A stretch of 64,000 nucleotides of DNA from Actinopolymorpha cephalotaxi (GTDB lineage Bacteria; Actinomycetota; Actinomycetes; Propionibacteriales; Actinopolymorphaceae). The translations under genes and the position numbers were made by a program. How positions within the stretch are numbered: the first letter of the stretch is position 1; each line of letters starts with the position of its first letter. The notes under the pieces are model-generated. The model worked only from the letters and a program-made list of their open reading frames with translations, did not search any database and had not been told where the DNA came from. The stretch lies in NCBI RefSeq assembly GCF_013408535.1, contig NZ_JACBZA010000001.1, positions 1,302,001 to 1,366,000 of the forward strand. Reading direction: 5' to 3'. Shown piece after piece: positions 50,636-59,037 of this stretch.

Positions 50636-51520
50636 TCAGGTGGGGGTTCCGCCTCCCGTGTCGTTCCGCAGGTCCGCCAGCGAGCGGAGCAGCATTGCGG
50701 TGGCCCGGTCGGCGGGGAAGAACGTCTCGATCGCGATCTCGTCCAGGGTGACGTCACGCGGCGACCCGAACACCGTGGCCGTGTAGAGCAGCGCGAGCTC
50801 GCCGTACGGCGTGGTCATCCGCAACGGGACCACCAGGTCGTCGGCGGTGGTCCGGTCTGCCGGTGCGCTTGGTGCGCTTGGTGCGCTCGGTGCGGCCGGT
50901 GCGACAGGAGGGCTCGGTGGGGATGGTGGGCCGTAGCTCTCGAGGTCGGCGAGGAGCGCCGCGAGCCCGTCGGCGGCGGTGCGTTCGAGCTGCCGGCGTA
51001 CCCTCCGCACGACATGCGCCCGCCACTGGCGGAGGTTCACGATCTGCGCCGCCAGGCCGTCCGGGTGCAGGGTCGCCCGCATCATGTTGACCGGGGCGCG
51101 GCCGAGCTCACCGGGCAGGTCGCGAAGGAACGCCCCCATCGCCTCGTTGGCCGCCAGCAGGTCCCAGTGCACGTTCACGGCGACCGCCGGGTTGGGTTCC
51201 ATGCCCGCGAGCACCGCGCGTACCGCGTCCTGGGCGGCGCCGAGGTCGGTGAGCGGCCGCTCGCGGTACGCCGGCGCGAAGCCCGCGGCGAGGTGGAAGC
51301 GGTTGCGTTCGCGCAGCGGCACGTCCAGCTCGCCGCAGATCCGCTCGATCATCGCCGGGCTGGGGTTGGACCTCCCGGTCTCGATGTAGCTCAGGTGCCG
51401 GGCCGACATCTCCGCGGCCAGGGAGAGCTCCAGCTGGGAACGGCGCCGGCGTTCACGCCACCGTTTCACCAGCATCCCGATGGTCTCCTCCGGCGCGGCT
51501 GTGGCAGTCATGTTCGCCAC
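50636..51520 (-). CDS. XRE-family regulator with MmyB-type ligand domain
   Basis: A 294-residue regulator. GTG 51520 lies 8 nt after GGAAGG; ATG 51511 is a possible shorter start. N-terminal HTH: GMLVKRWRERRRRSQLELSLAAEMSARHLSYIETGRSNPSPAMIERICGELDVPLRERN. The C-terminal MmyB-like domain (NVHWDLLAANEAMGAFL) usually binds a small ligand. It is interrupted by a Ser/Ala/Pro tract (SAP repeated), encoded by 9-bp repeats at 50862-50906. Divergent from the SnoaL-like gene, with a 12-bp inverted repeat between them. Confidence 0.9.
   Translation of the reverse strand: MANMTATAAPEETIGMLVKRWRERRRRSQLELSLAAEMSARHLSYIETGRSNPSPAMIERICGELDVPLRERNRFHLAAGFAPAYRERPLTDLGAAQDAVRAVLAGMEPNPAVAVNVHWDLLAANEAMGAFLRDLPGELGRAPVNMMRATLHPDGLAAQIVNLRQWRAHVVRRVRRQLERTAADGLAALLADLESYGPPSPPSPPVAPAAPSAPSAPSAPADRTTADDLVVPLRMTTPYGELALLYTATVFGSPRDVTLDEIAIETFFPADRATAMLLRSLADLRNDTGGGTPT
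50862..50906 (-). repeat. In-frame 9-bp repeat tract in the XRE regulator gene
   Basis: Five units of GGTGCGCTT or close variants (50862 to 50906, plus-strand spelling) encode APS-type repeats inside the ligand-binding domain. Confidence 0.85.
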
Positions 51521-51537
51521 GATGACGTCCTTCCGTC

Positions 51538-51574
51538 CGGCCGGGCAATGACGTCTGAGGTTATTGCCCGGCCG
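51538..51574. promoter_or_regulatory. 12-bp inverted repeat, operator candidate for the XRE regulator
   Basis: Perfect arms CGGCCGGGCAAT (51538-51549) and ATTGCCCGGCCG (51563-51574) with a 13-nt spacer containing GACGTC, located between the divergent XRE and SnoaL-like genes, 18 nt upstream of the regulator start. A second GATGACGTC lies at 51521. Confidence 0.55.
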
Positions 51575-51686
51575 CCGCCGGCCGCGTCACCGTGTGGGCG
51601 TTGCGCAACCGTCGCCGCCCGAGCCGCGGGCGGCGACCCACACGTCGCCACGTCGCCACGTCGTCGCGAAGCGGAGGACCCTGCAG

Positions 51687-52175
51687 ATGACCGACACCAC
51701 TGGAACCACCGAAACCACTGGCGCCACCGAAACCACTGGCGCCACCGACACCACCCGTGCCGACCGGCCGCCGTCCACCGAGCCCGGCCCCACCGTGTCC
51801 GGCGTACCGGCGGTCGACCGGTACGTCGAGTTCTGGAACGCGGCGGCGCCGGAGGACCAGCAGCGGCTGGCCGCGCGGACGTTCGCCGACGGGGTGAGCT
51901 CACGTACGCCCATCGCGTTCATGCGGAGCGTCGAGGAGCTGGTCGCGTTCCGGAACCAGTTCGCGCAGAACTTCCCGGACTACCGGTTCCGGGCGCGTGC
52001 GGAGCCGGAGGCCCACCACGAACGGGCTCGCCTGCGGTGGGAGCTCGTCGTCGGCGGCACGTCGTTCGCCACCGGGACGGACGTACTCCGGCTCGACGAC
52101 GCGGGCCTGATCACCGAGATCACCGGCTTCCTCGACCGGCCGCCGGAGGGGTTCGGCCACCACGAGCACGACTGA
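51687..52175 (+). CDS. SnoaL-like / NTF2-fold protein (polyketide-cyclase-like)
   Basis: A 162-residue protein. ATG 51687 with GCGGAGGA 8 nt upstream. The fold starts at about residue 40 (VDRYVEFWNAAAPEDQQRLAARTFADGVSSRTPI) and ends with GLITEITGFLDRPP. The first ~25 residues are TTG-TTE-type repeats from an 18-bp minisatellite. Probably controlled by the divergent XRE regulator. Reaction unknown. Confidence 0.85.
   Translation: MTDTTGTTETTGATETTGATDTTRADRPPSTEPGPTVSGVPAVDRYVEFWNAAAPEDQQRLAARTFADGVSSRTPIAFMRSVEELVAFRNQFAQNFPDYRFRARAEPEAHHERARLRWELVVGGTSFATGTDVLRLDDAGLITEITGFLDRPPEGFGHHEHD
51696..51755 (+). repeat. In-frame 18-bp minisatellite in the SnoaL-like gene 5' end
   Basis: Units ACCACTGGMRCCACCGAM at 51696, 51714 and 51732 plus a partial copy, encoding TTG(T/A)T(E/D) repeats. 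Confidence 0.9.
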
Positions 52176-52183
52176 CCGACCCT

Positions 52184-52223
52184 GGCCGGGTGGATTCCCC
52201 CGCAGAGGAATCCACCCGGCCAC
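52184..52223. terminator. Bidirectional hairpin terminator, contains a family-A palindrome
   Basis: A perfect 16-bp stem TGGCCGGGTGGATTCC (52184-52199) with its complement (52208-52223) over an 8-nt loop, between convergent genes ending at 52175 and 52243. The centre (GGATTC...GAATCC around CCGC) matches the family-A palindromes at 24818 and 25074. Confidence 0.75.
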
Positions 52224-52242
52224 CGGTGAGCCGGCGCGGGTG

Positions 52243-52845
52243 TCAGCCGGCCCGGGAGCGCAGCTGCTCGCGGTAGGCCTGGCAGTCCGCGTACGACGGC
52301 AACAGACCCTGGTTCTCCGCCTCGGCCAGCGTGGGCGCGGCGGCGTCCTTGTCCGACAGCAGCGGTTCGAGGTCGGCCGGCCAGTCGATCCCGAGCGCCG
52401 GGTCGAGCGGGTGGACGCCGTGTTCGCGGCTGGGCGCGAAACCTTCCGAGCAGAGGTACAGCAGGGTCGCGTCGTCGGTGAGCGCCATCACCGCGTGCCC
52501 GAGCCCCTCGCTGAGGTAGACCGCGTGCCGGGTCTGGTCGTCCAGGCGTACCGCCTCCCACTGGCGGTAGGTCGGCGAGCCGACCCGGATGTCCACGACC
52601 ACGTCCAGGAGGGCGCCGCGGACGCAGGTGACGTACTTCGCCTGGCTCGGCGGCACGTCGGCGAAGTGGACACCGCGCAGCACCCCCCGGGCGGACACCG
52701 AGAGGTTGGCCTGGCGAAGGTCCAGGTCGTGTCCGGTGGCCTTGCGGAAATCCTCACCGGAGAACCACGGCGAGAACAGGCCCCGGCTGTCGGGGAAGAC
52801 CGGGGGCTGGGCGAGCCAGGCGCCGTCGATGCTCAGGGGCTGCAA
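52243..52845 (-). CDS. rmlC: dTDP-4-dehydrorhamnose 3,5-epimerase
   Basis: A 200-residue cupin enzyme that completes the rhamnose pathway with rmlA, B and D. The best start is TTG 52845, 6 nt after CGAGGAGT, giving MQPLSIDGAWLAQPPVFPDSRGLFSPWF; upstream in-frame codons read Pro/Asp-rich filler. Catalytic His in RGVHFAD and the Tyr in AVYLSEGLGHAVMAL are present, with QANLSVSARGVLRG typical of RmlC. On the minus strand 68 nt downstream of the TarS-like gene, so likely co-transcribed with it. Confidence 0.92.
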   Translation of the reverse strand: MQPLSIDGAWLAQPPVFPDSRGLFSPWFSGEDFRKATGHDLDLRQANLSVSARGVLRGVHFADVPPSQAKYVTCVRGALLDVVVDIRVGSPTYRQWEAVRLDDQTRHAVYLSEGLGHAVMALTDDATLLYLCSEGFAPSREHGVHPLDPALGIDWPADLEPLLSDKDAAAPTLAEAENQGLLPSYADCQAYREQLRSRAG

Positions 52846-52912
52846 CGTTCCACTCCTCGTTCCGTGTGGCCGTCCGCGCAACGGATCGTCGTCGGACTGT
52901 GGGGGTTCGGGT

Positions 52913-55024
52913 TCACCGGCCGCCGGACCGGGCACGCCTGAGCCGGGTGGCGACCAACCTGCCGGCCCGGCGTCCGAGGCCCTTTCCGGCGCGGCGGCCG
53001 AGCCGCCCTCCGGTGCGCAGCCAGGCGAGCACTTCCGGTCGCAGGCCCTGGGCCGCGCCGTCGTCGGCGTCCCGGAAGGGAGTGTTGTCCCCGGACCGCC
53101 GGCCGAACTGGTTCAACGCGGGCAGGCCGGCGCCGGCCGGGACCGTCAGGGTCACCGGCAGCGGGACGAACGTGCCCTGTTCGGGGGCGACGAGCCGCAC
53201 CCGCACCGACCAGCGGCCGGCGCTGAGGGCGTCCGGGGAGAACTGCGCCGACAGCCGCGAGCAGCCGATGCCGTCGTGGACGTAGGGGGTGAGCCGGCCG
53301 GGCACCTGCACCGCCACGCCGCTGCCCTCGTGCAGCAGCTGGACGGCGGCCACGTCGATCTCGGTCGCCACGACGGTGCGCAGCGGGAGCGCCAGCAGGA
53401 GTTCGGACCCCCCCGAAGGGTCGTCGGTGGCGGGGCCCAGCGCGGACGCGTCGGGAATCAGCAGATCGTTGCCGACGCTGGAGGTCCGCTGGGCGACGTC
53501 GACGGACAGGTTGCCCTTGTCGGTCCAGTACGGCGTGATCACCCGGGGCGGTGTGCCCGCCACCGCGGCGACCCGGTGCGCGCCGGCCCGTGCGGTGCGG
53601 ACCGATCCCAGCCGGGTGTCCTTTCGCCAGCCGCAGGAGCCGATCCGGGCGACGACGTCCCAGATGCCCCGCTCCAGCGGTGCTCCGCCGGCCGCCGTGT
53701 CGGCGTCCAGGGTGGCCTCCGCGCGCAGCTCCAGCCTGAACGTGGAGTTGCTCGCGCCGACCGTGTGCCGGTCGGCGGCGAAGGTCACCGGGAGGTAGTG
53801 CTCCGCGCCGTTGTCGCGGGAGCGGAGGATGATGTCCACCTTGCTCTGTGTCAGCCTGTCGGTGGCGTCCAGGTCGGCCGCGGAAACCCGCTCGGCGGCC
53901 TCGGCCGACAGGGGCGGGTCGAGGACGTCGCGGCCGCCGGTGTGCCGGAAGGTCATCGGCTCCCGGCCGGCCCACAGCTGCGAGGTCAGCGACATCCGCA
54001 GCGAACCGCCGTGCCAGGCGAGGTCCTCCAGCTCGGCGTGGTGGCTGATGCCGGCCTCCCAGTTGGCCAGCCGCACCAGGTCGTCGAGCCCTCGCGCGCG
54101 GATCAGGGCCGCGACCACCCGCTGGCTGGGGGGCAGGCCGGCCGCCACCCCGGGCCCGAAGCGTTCGCAGGTGTTCGCGATCTGGTCGAAGAGTTCACGG
54201 CGGTAGTCGTCCGGAGCCGCCAGGAGCTTGTTGCCGCGCAGACGCTCCACCATCTCCACCCGCAGCCAGCGGCGGTACAGGCTGTCCCGCAGCCGACCGG
54301 GCTCGGTGTTGGCCTCGACGACGTCCAGGGCCTCGTTGAGGTTGGCGAAGTAGCCCACCGGGTCCATCCGCTGGAAGCCCGCGTTGGAGGAGTCGTCCCG
54401 GCGTACGTGGTAGTAGCAGACGTAGTCGCTGAGCACCGAGATCGTCTCGGCGGCGAAGAACGCCGCGGTGACGAAGACGTGGTCCTCCAGCCGCCGCCGG
54501 CCCTCGGGGAAACGCAGGCCGTTCTTGTCGAGGAACGCCTTCCGGAACATCTTGTGCGGGGTCAGGCTGTCGATCAGCGGCGCGGTGGCCAGGGTCGCCT
54601 TGGGGTACGTACGCCGGAACAGCTCGCGGGGGACCCCGCGGCCCTTGCCGGCCATCTTGCCGATCACGACGTCGGAGTCGTTCTCCCGGGCGAAGGCGTA
54701 CATCCGCTCCAGGGCCTGGTCGCCGAGCCAGTCGTCGTTGTCGACGAAGTAGACGTACTCGCCCCGAGCCGCGTCGACACCGACGTTGCGCGGCTTGCCG
54801 GGCCAGCCGGAGTTCTCCTGGTGGATCACCCGCATGTGCGGGTGCTCGGCGGCCAGCGCGTCCAGCCGGGCCGGTGTCTCGTCGGTCGACCCGTCGTCGA
54901 CGAAGATCGCCTCGAACTCCTCCGCCGGCAGGCTCTGCCGCAGCAGGGACGCGATGCAGTCCTCGACGTAGCGCCCGGGGTTGTAGACCGGAACGACCAC
55001 GCTGACCTTGAGTTGCTCCGCCAT
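52913..55024 (-). CDS. Large GT2 glycosyltransferase, TarS/TarP-like (wall teichoic acid sugar transferase candidate)
   Basis: A 703-residue enzyme. ATG 55024 after GGCGGAGGAC. GT-A domain (1-230): VSVVVPVYNPGRYVEDCI, VDDGSTDETP, HQENSGWPGKPRNVGV, the metal-binding FVDNDDWL and catalytic-region RRRLEDHVFV. The wording NSG-PGKPRN, RGVP, L-P-KMFR and ED-xF is the one recalled for staphylococcal TarS and TarP, which add GlcNAc to poly(ribitol phosphate). A helical linker (about 230-340) and two beta-rich C-terminal domains (about 350-640), like the TarS trimerisation part, follow, then a basic Arg/Gly tail. Paralogue of the 61191 gene. Confidence 0.85.
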   Translation of the reverse strand: MAEQLKVSVVVPVYNPGRYVEDCIASLLRQSLPAEEFEAIFVDDGSTDETPARLDALAAEHPHMRVIHQENSGWPGKPRNVGVDAARGEYVYFVDNDDWLGDQALERMYAFARENDSDVVIGKMAGKGRGVPRELFRRTYPKATLATAPLIDSLTPHKMFRKAFLDKNGLRFPEGRRRLEDHVFVTAAFFAAETISVLSDYVCYYHVRRDDSSNAGFQRMDPVGYFANLNEALDVVEANTEPGRLRDSLYRRWLRVEMVERLRGNKLLAAPDDYRRELFDQIANTCERFGPGVAAGLPPSQRVVAALIRARGLDDLVRLANWEAGISHHAELEDLAWHGGSLRMSLTSQLWAGREPMTFRHTGGRDVLDPPLSAEAAERVSAADLDATDRLTQSKVDIILRSRDNGAEHYLPVTFAADRHTVGASNSTFRLELRAEATLDADTAAGGAPLERGIWDVVARIGSCGWRKDTRLGSVRTARAGAHRVAAVAGTPPRVITPYWTDKGNLSVDVAQRTSSVGNDLLIPDASALGPATDDPSGGSELLLALPLRTVVATEIDVAAVQLLHEGSGVAVQVPGRLTPYVHDGIGCSRLSAQFSPDALSAGRWSVRVRLVAPEQGTFVPLPVTLTVPAGAGLPALNQFGRRSGDNTPFRDADDGAAQGLRPEVLAWLRTGGRLGRRAGKGLGRRAGRLVATRLRRARSGGR

Positions 55025-55349
55025 CAGCCCCGTCCTCCGCCCCTTTTCCAGGGGCCTCGAATGCGTTGGTCGTCGCCTGTCGATGCGCAGTGAGAGGGTA
55101 GCCGAGTGCGCTCGCCACGGCGTCCGGGCCGCGCCGTGGGGGTCACGACCGACCGGGTGGCCGTCAGCCCGGTGAAGGGCAGACGACAGGTGGACGGCGG
55201 GCGACCGGACGCCTGGCGCACCGGCCGTCTACCATCCCTGGAACCGTACCTACCGGACCTGGGAGCCTCCACCGACGGTTCCCGGGCGCCGGAAGCGGGC
55301 GGAGACCCCGCCCGGCTCTGGCAGACCCGGACACCAGGACGCACTGCGT
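55025..55349. promoter_or_regulatory. Divergent control region of the teichoic acid genes
   Basis: A 325-bp gap between the two divergent transcription units. Candidate -10 boxes: TACCCT on the minus strand (55095-55100) for the TarS-like gene, and TACCAT (55230-55235) with a GGACG-type -35 for the plus strand. No operator-like palindrome or small gene was recognised. Confidence 0.35.
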
Positions 55350-57038
55350 GTGTCGACGGGTACGAAAAGTGACGACCAGAGGGGATGTGACCCGACCGTG
55401 GCCGACACGAGGCCCGAGACCACGCCAGCGGCGGCGCCCACGACGCCGGCGGCAGGCGAACCACTGCGCTCGGTGGGGGTGGTGCTGGCCGGTGGCCAGG
55501 GCACCCGGGTGGGCCTTCGCCTCCCCAAGCAGCTACTCAAGGTGGCCGGCAAGCCGCTCCTCGAGCACACCCTCGAGGTGTTCGAGACCTCGCCGGAGAT
55601 CGACGAGATCGTCGTCCTGATGGCGCCGGGCTGGACCGAGGACGCCGAGAAGATCATCCAGAACGCCGGCTTCCGGAAGGTCACCCGCGTCCTGGAGGGC
55701 GGCGAGACCCGCAACGACACCACCCGGCGGGCGCTGGAGGCGGTCGGGCCGGGGGAGGCCAAGGTGTTGTTCCACGACGCCGTACGCCCGCTGCTGGACC
55801 ACCGCATCATCGCCGACTGTGTGAAGGCGCTGGACACGTTCGAGGCGGTCGACGTGGCGATCCCCTCCGCGGACACGATCGTGGTCGTCGACGACGGGCT
55901 CATCACCGACATTCCCAGCCGGGCGCGACTGCGGCGCGGGCAGACCCCGCAGGCGTTCCGGCTGTCGACGATCCGCCGCGCCTACGAGGTGGCCGCGGAC
56001 GACCCGAACTTCGCCGCCACCGACGACTGCGCGGTGGTGCTGCGCTACCTCCCCGAGGTGCCGATCACGGTGGTGGAGGGCTCCGAGCGCAACATGAAGG
56101 TGACGTACCCGATCGACGTCTTCCTCGCCGACCAGCTCTTCCGGCTCGGCTCGCACACCCCGCCAAGCCCGGTGTCGACGGACCAGGCCGGTGAGCTCCT
56201 GGCGGGCAGGACGCTGGTCGTCTTCGGCGGCAGTTACGGCATCGGGGCGGAGATCGGCGACGCCGCGCGGGAGTTCGGGGCCAGGGTCTTCAGCTTCAGC
56301 CGATCCGCGACGGGCACGCACGTGGAGGACCCCGAGCACGTGGCCGCGGCGCTGAAGCAGGCGTACGACGAGTCCGGCCGGATCGACTACGTCGCGGTGA
56401 CGGCCGGGGTGCTGCACACCGTGCCGCTGGCCGAGGCCCCCGACGACCTCATCGCCCAGAGCCTGCAGGTCAACCTGCTCGGCCCGGTCTACGTCGCGCG
56501 GGCGGCGCACCGCTACCTCGCCGAGACCGGCGGGCACCTGTTGTTGTTCACGTCCAGCTCCTACACCCGGGGCCGGGCGGGCTACAGCCTCTACTCCTCG
56601 ACCAAGGCGGCCGTGGTCAACCTCACCCAGGCACTGGCCGACGAGTGGGCCGCCGACGGGATCCAGGTCAACTGCGTCAATCCCGAACGCACCCAGACGC
56701 CGATGCGCACCCGTGCGTTCGGCGAGGAGCCGCCGGGCACGCTGCTGCCCGCGCGCGACGTCGGCCTGGCCTCGCTCGACGTCCTGCTGTCGGAGCAGAC
56801 GGGCAACGTCGTCGACGTCAGGCGGGACCCCGCCCCGGCGCCGGTGACCACGCCGCCCGGTGACCACGACCACGCCCGGGACATCTCGACCGCGCTCGAA
56901 CAGGTGGAGGAGCACGCGGCCGACGACGAGGTGGACGCCGTGGACTCCGTGGACGCCGTGGATGCTCTGGACGTGAACCCGGCGGACGGCGGGCGGAGCA
57001 CCCGCACGGGCGACGGGAACGACCGGCACCGCGGATGA
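55350..57038 (+). CDS. Fused polyol-phosphate cytidylyltransferase / SDR reductase, Bcs1 (TarI-TarJ)-like
   Basis: A 562-residue two-domain protein. Domain 1 (about 40-270) is IspD/TarI-like: LAGGQGTRVG, PKQLLKVAGKPLLEHTL, FHDAVRPLL, RGQTPQAFR, ATDDCAVVL. Domain 2 (about 285-500) is a short-chain dehydrogenase: VVFGGSYGIGAEIGDAA and catalytic YSLYSSTKAAVV. This order is that of Haemophilus Bcs1, which reduces ribulose 5-phosphate and makes CDP-ribitol. An acidic tail with VDAVDSVDAVDA repeats follows. The start is uncertain: GTG 55350, or GTG 55398 which lies 14 nt after AGAGGGG. It overlaps the next gene (ATGA). Confidence 0.88.
   Translation: MSTGTKSDDQRGCDPTVADTRPETTPAAAPTTPAAGEPLRSVGVVLAGGQGTRVGLRLPKQLLKVAGKPLLEHTLEVFETSPEIDEIVVLMAPGWTEDAEKIIQNAGFRKVTRVLEGGETRNDTTRRALEAVGPGEAKVLFHDAVRPLLDHRIIADCVKALDTFEAVDVAIPSADTIVVVDDGLITDIPSRARLRRGQTPQAFRLSTIRRAYEVAADDPNFAATDDCAVVLRYLPEVPITVVEGSERNMKVTYPIDVFLADQLFRLGSHTPPSPVSTDQAGELLAGRTLVVFGGSYGIGAEIGDAAREFGARVFSFSRSATGTHVEDPEHVAAALKQAYDESGRIDYVAVTAGVLHTVPLAEAPDDLIAQSLQVNLLGPVYVARAAHRYLAETGGHLLLFTSSSYTRGRAGYSLYSSTKAAVVNLTQALADEWAADGIQVNCVNPERTQTPMRTRAFGEEPPGTLLPARDVGLASLDVLLSEQTGNVVDVRRDPAPAPVTTPPGDHDHARDISTALEQVEEHAADDEVDAVDSVDAVDALDVNPADGGRSTRTGDGNDRHRG
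56931..56966 (+). repeat. In-frame 9-bp repeat in the Bcs1-like gene tail
   Basis: Four units of GTGGACGCC or near variants (56931, 56940, 56949, 56958) encode VDA/VDS repeats in the acidic C-terminal tail. Confidence 0.85.
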
Positions 57039-58984
57039 CCACCCGTCTGGTCCAGGTCACCGAGCGGGCGCCCGCGCCGGACACCGGGCGCCTCGCGCTC
57101 GGCCTGGCCGGCGGTCTGCTCCTCGCCTACGCCGGCCTGCTGGCGGCCGCGCTGGTCCCTACCGCGGCCGGCCTGCTCGTCGCGGCGGTGGCGGTGGCCG
57201 CCCTGGAGGTGGCCGGCACCCTGCGGGCGCCGTTCGTCGGCTGGGCCGCGGGCCGGATCGGTCTGGGCGCCCAGTGGCGCGGGCTGCTGCGCGCGGTGGC
57301 CGTCCTGACGTTCCTCGTCCGTACCGACGCGCCACGGAGCTGGTTCGTGATCGCCGTGGCCGGGCTGCTCGCCCTGGCCGCGCTGCGGGCGGCCGGCGCC
57401 GCGCTCGCCGAGGTGGTGCACCGGGCACGGAAGATGCCGGTGCTCAGCCGCGGGCTCGACCTGGGCAGGCTCCGGGTGCCCAGGGCGCTGCCGCCGGCGC
57501 TGGGCAGGCACACCGACACCACGCTGGGGTGCCCGGACGTCGCCCTGTCGGCAGGTGCGGCGGTCGCCGTGCTGGCCGGCTCGCCGGGTCCGCTGGTGGC
57601 AGGTGCGGTGGTCGCCGCGGCGCTGGTGCTGGCCGGCGTCGGTGCGCTCGCCTACGCCGCGGTGGCGATGCGCCGGCTGAGCCGGGCGAGGCTGCGCGCG
57701 GCGATCGGCAAGGCGCTGGCCACCGCCGCGCCGGAGGTCGCGGTGCACTTCGGCTCCGGCCCGGACACGCTCTACCAGCTGGAGATGTGGGTCGAGACGC
57801 TCGAACGCCTGGACGTGTCGGTCCTGCTGATCCTGCGGGACCGGGAGACCTTCCGCCACCTCGGCCCGACCACCCTCCCGGTGCTGTGCGTGGAGCACAG
57901 CACCGTGCTGATGGAGCTTCCGCTGCCGCATCTTCGGGTGGCGATGTACGTCTCGCACGCGGTGAGCAACCTCCACCTGCTCCGCCGTCGCGGTGTCCGG
58001 CACGTGTTCGTCGGGCACGGCGACAGCGACAAGCCGGTGACCACCAATCCCTTTCTCAAGGCGTACGACGAGGTGTGGGTCTCCGGCCCGGCCGCGCGGG
58101 AGCGGTTCGCGGCCGCCGGGATCGGCGTCGACCCCGCCCGGGTGGTGGAGATCGGCCGGCCCCAGCTCGACGAGGTGGCCGGCCGCCGCGACGTGAGCGC
58201 GGCGGGGCACCGGGTGCCCGGCCGGCTGACCGTGCTGTACACCCCGACCTGGGAGGGGTACGGCGACGAGCCCGGCCAGACCTCGCTCGGCGCCGGCGGC
58301 CGGGAACTCCTCGAACGCCTGCTGGCCGAGGGTGACGTCCGCGTTCTGTACCGCCCACACCCGCTGGCCGGCACCCGTGATCCGGCCGTCGCCCGGGCGC
58401 ACCGGGAGATCGTCACGCTGCTGGGCGACCGCCGGGTACGCCGGCCCGCGTCCCCCGCGCGGCTGGCCGTCCCGCGTGACGACCTGGACGTCGTGACGGC
58501 GCCGGCCACCACCTCGCGGGTGGAGGAGGTCACCGCCCAGGCGGCCTGGGCCGGTGCCCGGCTCGCCGACCGGCCGGGTCCGCCGGTCCACCTCGTGGTC
58601 CCGGGCCCGGACTTCAACCTGTACGCCTGCTTCGCCGCGGCCGACGTCCTGGTCAGCGACGTGTCCAGCGTGATCACCGACTTCCTGGCCGGCGGGCGGC
58701 CGTACGCCGTCACCAACCCGGCCGGTCTCCCCGAGGAGGAGTTCGGCGTTCGGTACCCTTCCTGCCGCGGCGGCTACGTGCTCGGTGCCGACGGTGCCGA
58801 CGGTGCCGACGGTGCCGACGGTGCCGGTGGTGCCGGTGGTGCCGGCCTGGACCGGTTGCTGGCAGCCGGACGTGGGCAGGCCGACCCGGCCGCGGCCGAA
58901 CGAGCGACGCTGCGGGCGGAGCTCCTCGGCCCGGCGGAGCCCCCGGCTCTGGAACGCATGCGAAAGGCGGTGGCCGGGTCCTGA
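57035..58984 (+). CDS. CDP-polyol glycerophosphotransferase family (TagF/TarL-like), membrane-anchored
   Basis: A 649-residue enzyme. ATG 57035 overlaps the Bcs1-like stop. The N-terminal ~230 residues hold five to six hydrophobic helices, unlike the mostly peripheral Bacillus and Staphylococcus enzymes. The GT-B catalytic part starts near 240 (VAVHFGSGPDTLYQLEMWVETLERL). The nucleotide-donor region reads VFVGHGDSDKPVTTNPFLKAYDEVW, then PTWEGY, RPHPLAGTRDP and DVSSVITDFLAGGRPYAV. HGDSDK takes the place of the HGT-x-LK motif of TagF. A (GAD)n/(GAG)n tract (about 584-604) interrupts the C-terminus. Likely polymerises ribitol or glycerol phosphate; donor inferred from context. Confidence 0.85.
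   Translation: MTTRLVQVTERAPAPDTGRLALGLAGGLLLAYAGLLAAALVPTAAGLLVAAVAVAALEVAGTLRAPFVGWAAGRIGLGAQWRGLLRAVAVLTFLVRTDAPRSWFVIAVAGLLALAALRAAGAALAEVVHRARKMPVLSRGLDLGRLRVPRALPPALGRHTDTTLGCPDVALSAGAAVAVLAGSPGPLVAGAVVAAALVLAGVGALAYAAVAMRRLSRARLRAAIGKALATAAPEVAVHFGSGPDTLYQLEMWVETLERLDVSVLLILRDRETFRHLGPTTLPVLCVEHSTVLMELPLPHLRVAMYVSHAVSNLHLLRRRGVRHVFVGHGDSDKPVTTNPFLKAYDEVWVSGPAARERFAAAGIGVDPARVVEIGRPQLDEVAGRRDVSAAGHRVPGRLTVLYTPTWEGYGDEPGQTSLGAGGRELLERLLAEGDVRVLYRPHPLAGTRDPAVARAHREIVTLLGDRRVRRPASPARLAVPRDDLDVVTAPATTSRVEEVTAQAAWAGARLADRPGPPVHLVVPGPDFNLYACFAAADVLVSDVSSVITDFLAGGRPYAVTNPAGLPEEEFGVRYPSCRGGYVLGADGADGADGADGAGGAGGAGLDRLLAAGRGQADPAAAERATLRAELLGPAEPPALERMRKAVAGS
58784..58846 (+). repeat. In-frame 9-bp repeat tract in the first TagF-like gene
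   Basis: Seven consecutive 9-bp units, four GGTGCCGAC then three GGTGCCGGT/C (58784-58846), encoding GAD x4 and GAG x3. Confidence 0.95.
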
Positions 58985-59037
58985 CCACCGTCCGCCGTTG
59001 ACCGCCGCCCGTCCACGACCACCTGGGAGAACCACCC

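Noticed and set aside
46384-52845. One continuous rmlABDC operon
   Set aside because: rmlC is on the opposite strand, 3 kb away, separated by a terminator and two unrelated genes.
55106-55372. 88-codon plus-strand frame upstream of the Bcs1-like gene
   Set aside because: No SD, Pro/Arg/Gly-rich with no recognisable motif, and it runs across the likely promoter.
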